Below are positions 51,758 through 60,057 of a stretch of DNA of 64,000 bases, in pieces. The notes under the pieces were generated by a model. That model saw only the letters and a list, made by a program, of their open reading frames with translations, was not told the origin of the DNA and searched no databases. Source of the DNA: Paracoccaceae bacterium (GTDB taxonomy: Bacteria > Pseudomonadota > Alphaproteobacteria > Rhodobacterales > Rhodobacteraceae); contig JACKKJ010000001.1 of NCBI GenBank assembly GCA_024236495.1, forward strand, positions 186,001-250,000. Reading direction: 5' to 3'. Every line of letters starts with the position of its first letter. The stretch's first letter is position 1. Position numbers and translations under genes: made by a program.

Positions 51758-52702
51758 TCAAACGATCTGCAGGTAGCCGCGCAACGGCGCCGGACGCCGA
51801 GGATTGCCGTCTTCCTCAGACAGGATATAGGCGCGCAGATCATCGATGAACCGCCGCCCATAGGCCGGCAGGGGCACACGGCTGTCGTGCATGGCACAGA
51901 TGTCGAAGACCACCGGCTCCCCCCTGAGCGCGATCGGCCGGCCAACCAGCGCCTCGCTGCCGGGTTGGACCGACGACGGCACGACGGCTACCCCGTTGCC
52001 CCCCTCGGCCATGGAGAACAGCGTGTGCGGCGAAGAGCTTTCAAGTACGATCCGCGGCACCGCACCGGACAAGCGGCATGCGGCGTCGAACACCTCGCGC
52101 GAGGCATGGCGGCAATTCAGCGTGAGGATCGGGTGGCGCAGAACCTCTCCGATCTCGACCGGCGTGTCGGCAGCGGCAAGGAAGTCACGGGTCGCGACCG
52201 CGATGAAGGCAAGTTCGCCCAGGCGAACCGTCTCGAACATCTCGATCGGCGCCGATGGCATGGCCGAGAGCGTGATCTGCACCGTGCCGGCGTGAAGCTT
52301 CTCGACCAGTTCCGGGCCGCCACCATCCTCAAGCCTTATGTCGACGCCCGGATTGGCGGCACGCCAGTCATGCAGAAATCTCGGAAGGTATCGTTCGATC
52401 AATTGCGAACACGACCCGATCTTGAGCACGCCGGACTGATTCTGCGCCAGGTCTCCGGCCACGGCACGCAGGTCGCGCTCGGCGACCAGCACGTCGTTTA
52501 CGCGGGCGTACAAGACCTCGCCTGCCGCAGTCAGACGCACGTTTCGCCCCGCCTTCTCGAACAGCCGAAGACCAAGCGAGTCCTCCAGCGCACGGATCTG
52601 GCGCGACAGCGCCGGCTGGGTGATGTTCAGGCGTTGTGCCGCAAGCGTTATGCTGGACAACTCGGCTGCGGCGACGAAGCCCGAATAAATGCGTATGTCC
52701 AT
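51758..52702 (-). CDS. LysR family transcriptional regulator
   Basis: A 314-residue LysR protein with the N-terminal HTH (SSITLAAQRLNITQPALSR, 16-34) followed by IRALEDSLGLRLFEK and a two-lobe effector domain. It precedes the ABC operon by 118 bases on the same strand and may control it and the adjacent hydrolase genes. The effector is unknown. Confidence 0.93.
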   Translation of the reverse strand: MDIRIYSGFVAAAELSSITLAAQRLNITQPALSRQIRALEDSLGLRLFEKAGRNVRLTAAGEVLYARVNDVLVAERDLRAVAGDLAQNQSGVLKIGSCSQLIERYLPRFLHDWRAANPGVDIRLEDGGGPELVEKLHAGTVQITLSAMPSAPIEMFETVRLGELAFIAVATRDFLAAADTPVEIGEVLRHPILTLNCRHASREVFDAACRLSGAVPRIVLESSSPHTLFSMAEGGNGVAVVPSSVQPGSEALVGRPIALRGEPVVFDICAMHDSRVPLPAYGRRFIDDLRAYILSEEDGNPRRPAPLRGYLQIV

Positions 52703-52792
52703 CGGCCCCTCTGCGGTCTGCCTTCACCAAGCCTAGGGGCCGATCGCGACCGGTGTCAATCGGCGCCAAGGGGCTCCGCTGCCCGCCCGCTG

Positions 52793-53449
52793 TCAGGCCT
52801 TTGCGGCAATCTCGGCGATCAGTGCATCCGTGGTGACCTGCCGGCAGTAGCCCTTGATCGTGCGCAGACTGCCATCGTGCCGCGCCTGCGAATAGGTCGC
52901 GCAGGCATCGGACACCAGCGTCACGAGGTAACCCAGATCGCAGGCGTCGCGCACCGCTGACTCGACGCATTGATCGGTGACGAGACCGGAAATCACCAAT
53001 TGCCGCACGCCAAGATTGCGCAACAGGTAGTCGATATGCGTAGAGACGAAGACGCTGGACGACGACTTGGGCAACACGATTTCGTCGTCGGCCGGTGCGA
53101 TTTCGTCTATCACCTTTCCGTCCCATGACCCCTTCGGCACATGAAAGCCGGTAATCTTGTAATCCAGGCTTCGATCGCGGCCATCCTTTGTCAGGCTTTC
53201 GATCGTCGTGTAAAGAACCTCGATACCGGCGGAACGGAACGCAGCCTGTAGGCGCTGCATGTTGGGAATCGCAACGTCGCGAAGGCGGTCAAAGTAGTAG
53301 CCGTACGTTCCGGCCAGTTCGGCGTCGCTTACATCACGAAACTCGCCACCCTCTCGTCGAACAGAGAAGTTCTGCACATCGATGAACAACAGCGCCGAGG
53401 CCGTCGGGTCGAGCGGGATTTCGCGGGTTTGCGGGTGAGGTACGGTCAT
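52793..53449 (-). CDS. Isochorismatase-family cysteine hydrolase
   Basis: A 218-residue hydrolase with the full catalytic triad: D24 (LLFIDVQN), K128 (LPKSSSSVF) and C161 (GLVTDQCVESAVRDA). Relatives with these residues hydrolyse amides or ureido groups such as N-carbamoylsarcosine, biuret or ureidoacrylate. The gene overlaps the N-formylglutamate amidohydrolase gene by four bases, so the two likely act in one nitrogen-releasing pathway. Confidence 0.88.
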   Translation of the reverse strand: MTVPHPQTREIPLDPTASALLFIDVQNFSVRREGGEFRDVSDAELAGTYGYYFDRLRDVAIPNMQRLQAAFRSAGIEVLYTTIESLTKDGRDRSLDYKITGFHVPKGSWDGKVIDEIAPADDEIVLPKSSSSVFVSTHIDYLLRNLGVRQLVISGLVTDQCVESAVRDACDLGYLVTLVSDACATYSQARHDGSLRTIKGYCRQVTTDALIAEIAAKA

Positions 53450-54216
53450 TTCGTCAGTTCCATCCTGGTCATTGCTTCGGTTAGCGCCCTCGCGATCAGC
53501 CCCGCCCAGCGCGCCTGTCCTGAGGCTTCGGCGATCCCGTCATGGCGAATCTCTACCAGCACATGCGGCAGGCCGCGCCTTTCACCGTGCACCGGGATCG
53601 TGTAGTCGCCCAGGTCGTCCACCTCATAGGGTTGGTTGTGCGCTGCAACCAGGTCCGGGTTGCCAACCCGAAATGCATCAAGAAAGGCCAGCGCCAGCCG
53701 CCCGTCGCGGTTCGACAGCGCGCCCAGATGCCAGGGCCGCGGCGCGCCGCCTGTCAGTTGCGGGACGAAACTGTGTATTGCGACCAGGACCGACTGACGC
53801 CCCTGGGCCATCCGTCGGTCCAGAAGCCCGCCGAGCGCTTCGTGAAACGGCGCATGGATCGCGTCGAAACGTGCGCGTCTTTCGACCTCGTCGAGGTTCG
53901 CGTTGCCCGGCACCGGCGTGCCGTCGCTGACCTCCGGGATCGCATCCGGCGCGGCAAACGGGCGGTTGCAATCGACGACAAGCCGCGAATAGCGCTGCAG
54001 CACCAAAGGTGCATCCAAGATGCCGGACAGCACCCGCGCCACGCCCTCGGCCCCGATATCCCAACCGATGTGACGGTCCCGCTCGGTCATTGGCAAGCCC
54101 AGATCGCCCAGCTCGGCGGGGATGGCGCGCCCGGCATGTTCACAACACAGCACGACGTTCGAAAGACCGTCGCCATTCACCAGCATGACGGGTGCCGGGT
54201 CGTTGCGGCGCAGCAC
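53446..54216 (-). CDS. N-formylglutamate amidohydrolase family protein
   Basis: A 256-residue FGase-family protein: VVLCCEHAGRAIP near 24-36 (zinc-site Glu-His), HIGWDIGAEGVARVLS near 51-66, YSRLVVDCNRP near 77-87 and AIHSFVPQL near 133-141. It probably deformylates an N-formyl amino acid or a similar N-acyl compound. The start is uncertain: GTG at 54216 has AGGA upstream, while ATG at 54186 lacks a ribosome site. It is divergent from the glutamine-synthetase-like gene across about 160 bases. Confidence 0.8.
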   Translation of the reverse strand: MLRRNDPAPVMLVNGDGLSNVVLCCEHAGRAIPAELGDLGLPMTERDRHIGWDIGAEGVARVLSGILDAPLVLQRYSRLVVDCNRPFAAPDAIPEVSDGTPVPGNANLDEVERRARFDAIHAPFHEALGGLLDRRMAQGRQSVLVAIHSFVPQLTGGAPRPWHLGALSNRDGRLALAFLDAFRVGNPDLVAAHNQPYEVDDLGDYTIPVHGERRGLPHVLVEIRHDGIAEASGQARWAGLIARALTEAMTRMELTK

Positions 54217-54374
54217 TCCGCCCGTCCTGCGATCTGCCTGCACCCCGCCCCCTGTTCGCGACTGCCCTGGCGCAGAGCATTTGCCTTTCCGGTCAATGTC
54301 AATCCCCTTGCGCTTCCGGCGCGATCTTTCATGATGCCGCAGGGTCAAGGCAACGCCACCGACAGGGAGATAGA

Positions 54375-55685
54375 ATGCCGCGCGAAGAGATGATCGTAGC
54401 CTGCTGCACCGACCTGGCCGGCAAGGTGCGGGGCAAGGCCTTTCCGGTCGACCAGTTCGACAAGCGTCAACGCCGCGGCATCGGGTGGACGCCAACCAAT
54501 GCCCTGATCACCTGCTTCGACACAATCGCCGAAAGCCCGTTCGGCGCGCTTGGCGACCTGGTGCTGATCCCCGATCCGGCAACGCGCACCCGTGTGGTTC
54601 TGGACGATGCCGCAACGGCAGAGAACTTCGCCCTGGGTGACATCTGCCACACAGACGGCCGGCCGTGGGAACTCTGCACCAGGTCGATCCTGCGTGCGGC
54701 ACTCGACCGGCTGGACCGGGTCTCGGGCCTGACGCTGAAAGGCGCGTTCGAACACGAATTCCAGTTGCTCGGCCTGCCAGCCGTGCCCGGCGATGCCTAC
54801 AGCCTGGCCGGATTCCGGGCCGAACGGGCGCTTGCCGAAACTCTGACAGGCGCGATGCGCAGCGCAGGGATCGCGCCTGATACCTTCATGAAGGAATACG
54901 GGCCCGGGCAGTACGAGGTCACGATGGGCCCCGCTCTGGGCACTGCGATCGCCGACCAGGCCACGATCCTGAAGGAACTGGTGCGCGCCAGCGCACGCGC
55001 GACGGGGCACACCGCCACCTTCACCCCGATCCGCGATCCCGAAAGCGTTGGGAATGGCGTGCACATCCACCTGAGCTTCCTGTCGGGCGGCCGGCCCGCA
55101 ACCTGGGACGCCGGCGGCAGATACGAGCTTTCACGCCAGGCCGGGCAGTTCATCGCCGGTGTGCTGAAGTATATCGACTCGATCCTTGCTCTGACCGCGC
55201 CCAGCGTCATTTCCTACCTGCGCCTGACCCCCCATCGCTGGAGCGCGGCGTTCAATAACCTGGGGCTGCAGGACCGCGAGGCCGCAGTGCGCCTGTGCCC
55301 GGTCAACGATCTGAGCGACATCGACCGCGCAGCGCAATTCAACTTCGAGATCCGGGCCGCCGACGCCGCTGCAAGCCCGCATCTGCAACTTGCCGCGCTG
55401 GTCAATGCCGGCTGCCAGGGGATCGAAGACGGCTTGGATCTGCCGGCGGCAACGGCCGAGGATCTGTCGCTGCTCGATCCGGCGTCCCTGGCCGCGCGGG
55501 GGCTGGTGCGGCTCCCCCGGTCTTTGCCCGAAGCGCTGGATCGCTTCGCCTCCAACCCCACGGTCACGGGCTGGTTTCCCCAGGGGTTCGCCGATGTCTA
55601 CACCAGCCACAAACGGGGCGAGATTGCAGCCCTGGATGGCATGAGCGAGACAGAGGTCTGTGCACTTTACGAACGGGTCTACTAG
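54375..55685 (+). CDS. Glutamine synthetase-like ligase
   Basis: A 436-residue GS-family protein: N-terminal beta-grasp (VACCTDLAGKVRGKAFP), catalytic part with GAFEHEFQLL near 119-128, GQYEVTMGPA near 178-187, GNGVHIHLSF near 223-232 and the C-terminal RAADAAASPHLQLAALV. Sequence deviations such as NNLGLQDREAAVR in place of the usual NRS-R signature suggest a gamma-glutamyl ligase using an amine other than ammonia, such as polyamine or amino acid. The ATG at 54375 follows CAGGGAGA. It is divergent from the FGase gene, so gamma-glutamyl or N-formyl chemistry may be linked. Confidence 0.82.
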   Translation: MPREEMIVACCTDLAGKVRGKAFPVDQFDKRQRRGIGWTPTNALITCFDTIAESPFGALGDLVLIPDPATRTRVVLDDAATAENFALGDICHTDGRPWELCTRSILRAALDRLDRVSGLTLKGAFEHEFQLLGLPAVPGDAYSLAGFRAERALAETLTGAMRSAGIAPDTFMKEYGPGQYEVTMGPALGTAIADQATILKELVRASARATGHTATFTPIRDPESVGNGVHIHLSFLSGGRPATWDAGGRYELSRQAGQFIAGVLKYIDSILALTAPSVISYLRLTPHRWSAAFNNLGLQDREAAVRLCPVNDLSDIDRAAQFNFEIRAADAAASPHLQLAALVNAGCQGIEDGLDLPAATAEDLSLLDPASLAARGLVRLPRSLPEALDRFASNPTVTGWFPQGFADVYTSHKRGEIAALDGMSETEVCALYERVY

Positions 55686-55734
55686 GCACTTGGCACATGC
55701 GTGGCGAAGGCCGTTGACCTGATCGCCACACCCC

Positions 55735-55898
55735 GGAAACAGCCGAGGCGGCTTTCTTGCCCCGTGCCTTCGTGGCAAGGCTTGCTGCAACTCGCCTTCT
55801 TGGCCGCCGGCCCGCCAGTCGCGATGCCAGTCTCCGTCGATCTTTGCGAACATCCGGTCCAGGTGCCGACGCCAGCGGCGGAAGGTCCGTCTCGCCAC
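55735..55898 (-). pseudogene. IS6-family transposase internal remnant
   Basis: The minus-strand frame reads RRTFRRWRRHLDRMFAKI, DWHRDWRAGGQEGELQ and PRRHGARKPPRLF. This matches the IS6-family stretch WHLDEVFVKINGxxHYLWRAVDxxGxVL...RRxxxAAxRF around the first catalytic Asp. No N-terminal or C-terminal part flanks it. It fills most of the 287-base gap between the ligase gene and the sulfonate operon. Confidence 0.65.
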
Positions 55899-55972
55899 CT
55901 GCGATCAACAGGTCATTGGTCACGATCGTGACGTCGTGCCCGCAAGTCCGACCAGGGGCACGACAGCTGAGA

Positions 55973-56536
55973 CTACCGGTTGCGGCGGGCAATCTCTTGC
56001 ATGAAGCGGTGGCGGATGACGCCGGGGTCCAGTTCGATCACCGAGACCGGGACATTGCCGCTCCTACACTTCGACACGATCACCGTCATGCGCCCTGCAT
56101 CCAGCGCGGCTTTCAGCACGTCGGCCGTATCCTGTGCGGCACATTCCACCACGTTCTCGCAGCCGCAGGCGCGCGCCACTTCGGCAAGCGAGGTCTTCTT
56201 GCCGGCATAGGTCGGCTGGTCACCGGTCGAACCATAGCTGCCGTTGTCGATGATCAGCAGGACGAAATTGTCCGCCACGTTGTTGGCGATCGTGGGCAGG
56301 GTGCCGAGATTGGTCAGGATCGAACCGTCGCCGTCGATCGCGACGACCTTCGCCTTCTGGGCGAGCGCCAGCCCGAGACCGATCGACGAAGCAAGCCCCA
56401 TCGTGCCGAGCATGTAGAAATTCGAGGGCCGGTCGTCGTGCATGAACAGTTCCTGGCTCGGCAGGCCGATATTGCAGACGACCAGATGGTCGGCGATGAC
56501 CGGAACGATGGACTTGATGACTTCGCTGCGGATCAT
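55973..56536 (-). CDS. comE: Sulfopyruvate decarboxylase-like subunit beta (ComE type)
   Basis: A 187-residue thiamin diphosphate-binding domain protein with GDGSILTNLG (69-78) and DNGSYGSTG (97-105), the ThDP/Mg motif pair. Size and split-subunit layout match ComE, whose partner ComD is encoded immediately upstream with a 4-base overlap. The ComDE enzyme decarboxylates 3-sulfopyruvate to sulfoacetaldehyde. Phosphonopyruvate decarboxylase is the close relative, but that is usually one chain; here the sulfonate context decides. It is the last gene of the operon. Confidence 0.78.
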   Translation of the reverse strand: MIRSEVIKSIVPVIADHLVVCNIGLPSQELFMHDDRPSNFYMLGTMGLASSIGLGLALAQKAKVVAIDGDGSILTNLGTLPTIANNVADNFVLLIIDNGSYGSTGDQPTYAGKKTSLAEVARACGCENVVECAAQDTADVLKAALDAGRMTVIVSKCRSGNVPVSVIELDPGVIRHRFMQEIARRNR

Positions 56537-57033
56537 TTCGCACCCCCCCAGAAGCTGGCATCCATCAGGATTGCGACCGGCTTCTTCGCCATGAAGCAAT
56601 GGGCGAGGATACCGTCGAGGTCCCCGACATCGCCGGCCCGGTGAAAATGATAGGTCGGAATGGCGAGCTGGGCGAGCAGCGCCTTCGTGTGCACGGCCAT
56701 CTCCACCTGGCAGGCGACCTTCTCGCCGACCTCGCCGCGATAGCTGATCAGCATCGGAAGCGGGATGTTGTAGTACTGGATCAGTGTCGCGAGCGCGTTG
56801 ATGGTCACACCGATCGCGGTGTTCTGCATGATGATCGCCGCCCGCTTGCCCCCCATGAAGGCACCGGCGCAAAGGCCCATGCCTTCGTCTTCCTTGTTCG
56901 AGGGAACGTGCAGGAACCGGTCATCGTGTTCAAGCAGGCCGATGACCCCGGCAAGTTGCTTGCAGGGAACCGTGGTGACGAAGCCCACGCGGTTTCGCGC
57001 CAGGCTTTCGACGATGTCTTCATGGATGGTCAT
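56533..57033 (-). CDS. comD: Sulfopyruvate decarboxylase-like subunit alpha (ComD type)
   Basis: A 166-residue pyrimidine-binding half of a ThDP enzyme: VTTVPCKQLAG near 19-29, NKEDEGMGLCAGAFMGGK near 46-63 holding the catalytic Glu, and NTAIGVTINALATLIQYYNIPLP. Size matches ComD. The pair forms a heteromeric 3-sulfopyruvate decarboxylase. It lies 3 bases after the hydroxyacid dehydrogenase gene. Confidence 0.78.
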   Translation of the reverse strand: MTIHEDIVESLARNRVGFVTTVPCKQLAGVIGLLEHDDRFLHVPSNKEDEGMGLCAGAFMGGKRAAIIMQNTAIGVTINALATLIQYYNIPLPMLISYRGEVGEKVACQVEMAVHTKALLAQLAIPTYHFHRAGDVGDLDGILAHCFMAKKPVAILMDASFWGGAK

Positions 57034-57036
57034 GGA

Positions 57037-57966
57037 TCAATCTTGCCTCGCAAGGTGCTGGATGATGTTGGCCGCGGTCAGGGCGCTGACGCGTCGGTTG
57101 GACTCTTCCGTCACGCCGGCGATGTGCGGCGTGAGGATCAGGTTGGGGGTATCGGCAAAGGCCGACGCCCTGTCCTGCGTCAGGGGTTCGTTTTCGAAGG
57201 TGTCAAGCGCGGCGGCGCCAAGATGTCCGGCCCGCAGCGCGACCGCCACTGCCGTTTCGTCGACGACGCCCCCGCGCGCGGCGTTGATCAGGATCGCCCC
57301 CGGCTTCATGTTCGCCAAGGCGGCACTGTCGATCAGATGGCGGGTGCCTTGCGTCAACGGAACGTGCAAGCTGACCACATCCGCCATGCCAAGAAGATCC
57401 GCAAGCGGCAGGCTGCGGGTCGCGCCCCAGGCCGGATCGTCCCCGGGCAGGAAAGGATCATGGCCCACAACATCCATCCCCAGCCCGCGCGCCAGCCGGG
57501 CCGTTTCACGGGCAATGGCACCGTATCCGACCAACCCCAGGATCTTGCCCGCCACCTCCTGCCCTTCGCCCGCGGCCCCGCGCGGCCATTTCCCGGCCAG
57601 CATGTCCGCTGTGCAGAACCACGCCCGGCGCAGGAGGACGAGCGCGGCGGTGACAACATATTCGGCGACCGAAAGGGTGTTGGCCCCGGTCGCTGGATAG
57701 ACCGTGACATCCTGCGCAGCGCATGCGTTCAGGTCGATATTGTCGAGCCCCACGCCAAGACGCCCGATGCACCGAAGTCTTGGGGCGGCAGCCAGAAGCG
57801 CGCCGGTCACAAGCGTCCGGTTTCGAACGACCAGTGCCGCCGCATCCCTCAGGAGCGGCGGGATCGCCTCCTGCCGGTCAGCGAGGCCGGGATCGTAGTG
57901 GACCGCCCCTGCCGCACGCAGCGTGTCGATGGCTTCCGCGTCCATGAATTCGGTGATGACGATCAT
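57037..57966 (-). CDS. slcC: Sulfolactate dehydrogenase-like 2-hydroxyacid dehydrogenase (SlcC candidate)
   Basis: A 309-residue NAD-dependent 2-hydroxyacid dehydrogenase of the 3-phosphoglycerate dehydrogenase type: Rossmann GLVGYGAIA near 143-151, catalytic Arg in NAARGGVVDE near 228, Glu in DTFENEPL and His in LTPHIAGVTEES near 281. (S)-sulfolactate dehydrogenase SlcC, known from Chromohalobacter salexigens, belongs to this family and would give 3-sulfopyruvate for ComDE encoded next door. It lacks the C-terminal ACT domain of biosynthetic SerA. The assignment rests on the operon; D-lactate-type alternatives remain. Confidence 0.68.
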   Translation of the reverse strand: MIVITEFMDAEAIDTLRAAGAVHYDPGLADRQEAIPPLLRDAAALVVRNRTLVTGALLAAAPRLRCIGRLGVGLDNIDLNACAAQDVTVYPATGANTLSVAEYVVTAALVLLRRAWFCTADMLAGKWPRGAAGEGQEVAGKILGLVGYGAIARETARLARGLGMDVVGHDPFLPGDDPAWGATRSLPLADLLGMADVVSLHVPLTQGTRHLIDSAALANMKPGAILINAARGGVVDETAVAVALRAGHLGAAALDTFENEPLTQDRASAFADTPNLILTPHIAGVTEESNRRVSALTAANIIQHLARQD

Positions 57967-58967
57967 GCGGCACCCTTCGCGAAGACGAACTGGGTGTGCT
58001 GGCTGTAGGTCTCGCCCGGACGAAGCACGGGTTGCGCCCAGTCGAGGTTGTGGATTGCGTCCGGCCAGACCTGCGGCTCAAGCGCTATTCCGGCATGGGC
58101 GCCCAAGCGGCGCCCGTCGAGCCCCGGCACCGGAACGTCAAGCGGGGCGCCGTCGAAGACCTGCAATCCCGGTTCGGTCGTCCGGATCGTCATGCTCACA
58201 TCTCCGCCCGTCAACTCGGCCACATCGCGGATCGTCACGCGCGCCTGCGAAAGACACAGGTTGTGGTCGATCCGCGCCGCACCGCAGGCATCGCCCAGCC
58301 TTCTACCGGATCGGAAGTCAAATGCCGTCAGGCCAACAGGTGCGACCTCTCCTGTCGGGATCAGTTCCGCATCGACCGGCAGGTAGTGATCGGCCGCTAC
58401 GCGCAAACGGTGGTCCAGGATGTCCGCCGCGCCCGAAAGGTTCCAGTAGCTGTGGTGGGCAAGGTTGCACAGCGTCGGCCGGTCGGCCGTCGCGTCGATA
58501 CGGATATCCAGCACCCCGCCTGGCAAGAGCGCAAAGCGCATCTGCACCGCCATCGCGCCGGGATAGCCCATCTCGCCATCCGCCAGGTCAATGCGCAGGG
58601 TGGCACTGTCCGGCCCCACACCTTCGAAGCTCCAAAGGCGCTTGCCGATACCGGCGCTGCCGCCATGAAGCTGGTGCTTGCCCAGGAAGTTCGCGTCAAG
58701 CCGGTAGTCTTGTCCGTCCAGCGTGAACGCCGCCCCGGCGATGCGGTTGGCGCAGCGCCCTGCCGTGGCGCCGAAATAGCGCGAATGGGCAAGGTAGTCG
58801 TCGAACCGTTCGAAGCCCAAGACCAGCGGCGGCGCGTGACCATCAAGCCGCAGGTCCTGCAAGACCGCGCCGTAGTTCAAGAGCCGTGCGGTCAGTCCGC
58901 CGCCGCTCAGGGTGACCCGCTCGACCCGTTCGCCGTCCGGCATGGTGCCGAAATCCTCGCGCATCAT
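57963..58967 (-). CDS. Aldose 1-epimerase (candidate sulfoquinovose mutarotase)
   Basis: A 334-residue GalM-type mutarotase with NRIAG, GGSAGIGKRLW near 98-108, catalytic His in NLAHHSYWNLSG near 165-176 and catalytic Glu in GIALEPQVWPDAIH near 297. It interconverts anomers of an aldose. In a sulfoquinovose operon it would match YihR. The start overlaps the Gfo/Idh gene's stop; ATG codons lie at 58967 and 58964. Confidence 0.8.
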   Translation of the reverse strand: MMREDFGTMPDGERVERVTLSGGGLTARLLNYGAVLQDLRLDGHAPPLVLGFERFDDYLAHSRYFGATAGRCANRIAGAAFTLDGQDYRLDANFLGKHQLHGGSAGIGKRLWSFEGVGPDSATLRIDLADGEMGYPGAMAVQMRFALLPGGVLDIRIDATADRPTLCNLAHHSYWNLSGAADILDHRLRVAADHYLPVDAELIPTGEVAPVGLTAFDFRSGRRLGDACGAARIDHNLCLSQARVTIRDVAELTGGDVSMTIRTTEPGLQVFDGAPLDVPVPGLDGRRLGAHAGIALEPQVWPDAIHNLDWAQPVLRPGETYSQHTQFVFAKGAA

Positions 58968-60055
58968 GGCTCTCCGATCCTGACTGTCTCGCCCGTACGC
59001 GCCGACCTCTCTGCCGCTTCGCCGACCATGACCGACCACAGACCGTCCTTTGCCGTCACATCCGGCTGCCCCCGCCCGGCGCGGACGAGATCGAGAAACC
59101 GCTGATGCTGGAAGAAAGTCGATCCGTGATGATCGCCCGCAGCAAGGATTGCCGGGTCGACATGGATGTCCTCGGCCGTCTCGGTCCGCGTGGCGCGGTC
59201 GGCGATTGCGATCTGCGCCGCGCGTTCTTGCCTGTCAGGGGCAAAGCGCGCGGGCCCGGGTACCTTTGCCTCGACCCGGGCCTTCGGGCCGGTGACGGCG
59301 ATGACCTCCTGCCAGTAGGAGCCTTCGGCAAACATCGCGAGGTCGAGCATCCCCCGCGCGCCGCTGGCGAAATCGACGGTCACGAAGGCGTTGTCGATGA
59401 TATCCGGCATCCGGCCGTCATAGCGTTCGTCGCGGTGGTTCACATCCATCGCACCGGAGGCATGCACCCGGATCGGATCGCTTTGCAGGACAAGCCGCAT
59501 CAGGTCCCAGAAGTGACAGCATTTCTCGACCAGCGTGCCGCCCGTGCGGGCGGAAAACCGGTTCCAGTCGCCGACCTTCTCGAGGAACGGAAAGCGGTGT
59601 TCGCGGATCGACATCATCACCGGCGGTCCAGCGGTACCTGCGCGCACTTCCGCCATCAACCGCTGAACCGGCGGCATGTAGCGGTATTCCATCGCGATCC
59701 ATAGCGGCGCTGCGCGCCTTGCCGACGCCGCGACGACCTCGCGGCAACCTGCGACGGTCGTGCACATCGGCTTTTCGCACAGGATCGGCTTGTTCGCGGG
59801 CAGAAGCTCCAGAAGCGTCGCGTGGTGGGCATCGTTCGGCGAGGCAACCACATAGACATCGCATGAATCGGTTGAAACCATCTCCCGCCAGTCGGCAAAG
59901 GCGCGCGCCGTGCCGCCCTGCTGGGCAAGCGCGGCCCTTCGCATGCCTTCGTCGGGATCGGCCAGCGCCGCCAGCTCTGCCCCGTCAAGCAGCGCGATGT
60001 TGCGGATATGCTCCTGCCCCATCATACCTGCGCCGATCAGGCCGTAACGGATCAT
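58964..60055 (-). CDS. Gfo/Idh/MocA oxidoreductase (candidate NAD-dependent sulfoquinovosidase)
   Basis: A 363-residue protein with N-terminal Rossmann GLIGAGMMGQEH near 5-16, CEKPMC near 92-97 (the family's EKP motif) and a C-terminal dimerisation sheet. EHRFPFLEKVGDWNRF near 152-167, GGTLVEKCCHFWDLMR near 172-187 and the conserved H-x-x-D-type acid-base region fit the family. Gfo/Idh/MocA members include redox-cycling glycosidases, and an NAD-dependent sulfoquinovosidase family of this fold has been described in sulfo-EMP2 loci. No classical GH31 sulfoquinovosidase is in the window, so this gene is the best candidate for glycoside opening. ATG at 60055 (GGAG upstream) is preferred to a TTG at 60061. 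Confidence 0.7.
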   Translation of the reverse strand: MIRYGLIGAGMMGQEHIRNIALLDGAELAALADPDEGMRRAALAQQGGTARAFADWREMVSTDSCDVYVVASPNDAHHATLLELLPANKPILCEKPMCTTVAGCREVVAASARRAAPLWIAMEYRYMPPVQRLMAEVRAGTAGPPVMMSIREHRFPFLEKVGDWNRFSARTGGTLVEKCCHFWDLMRLVLQSDPIRVHASGAMDVNHRDERYDGRMPDIIDNAFVTVDFASGARGMLDLAMFAEGSYWQEVIAVTGPKARVEAKVPGPARFAPDRQERAAQIAIADRATRTETAEDIHVDPAILAAGDHHGSTFFQHQRFLDLVRAGRGQPDVTAKDGLWSVMVGEAAERSARTGETVRIGEP

Positions 60056-60057
60056 CG

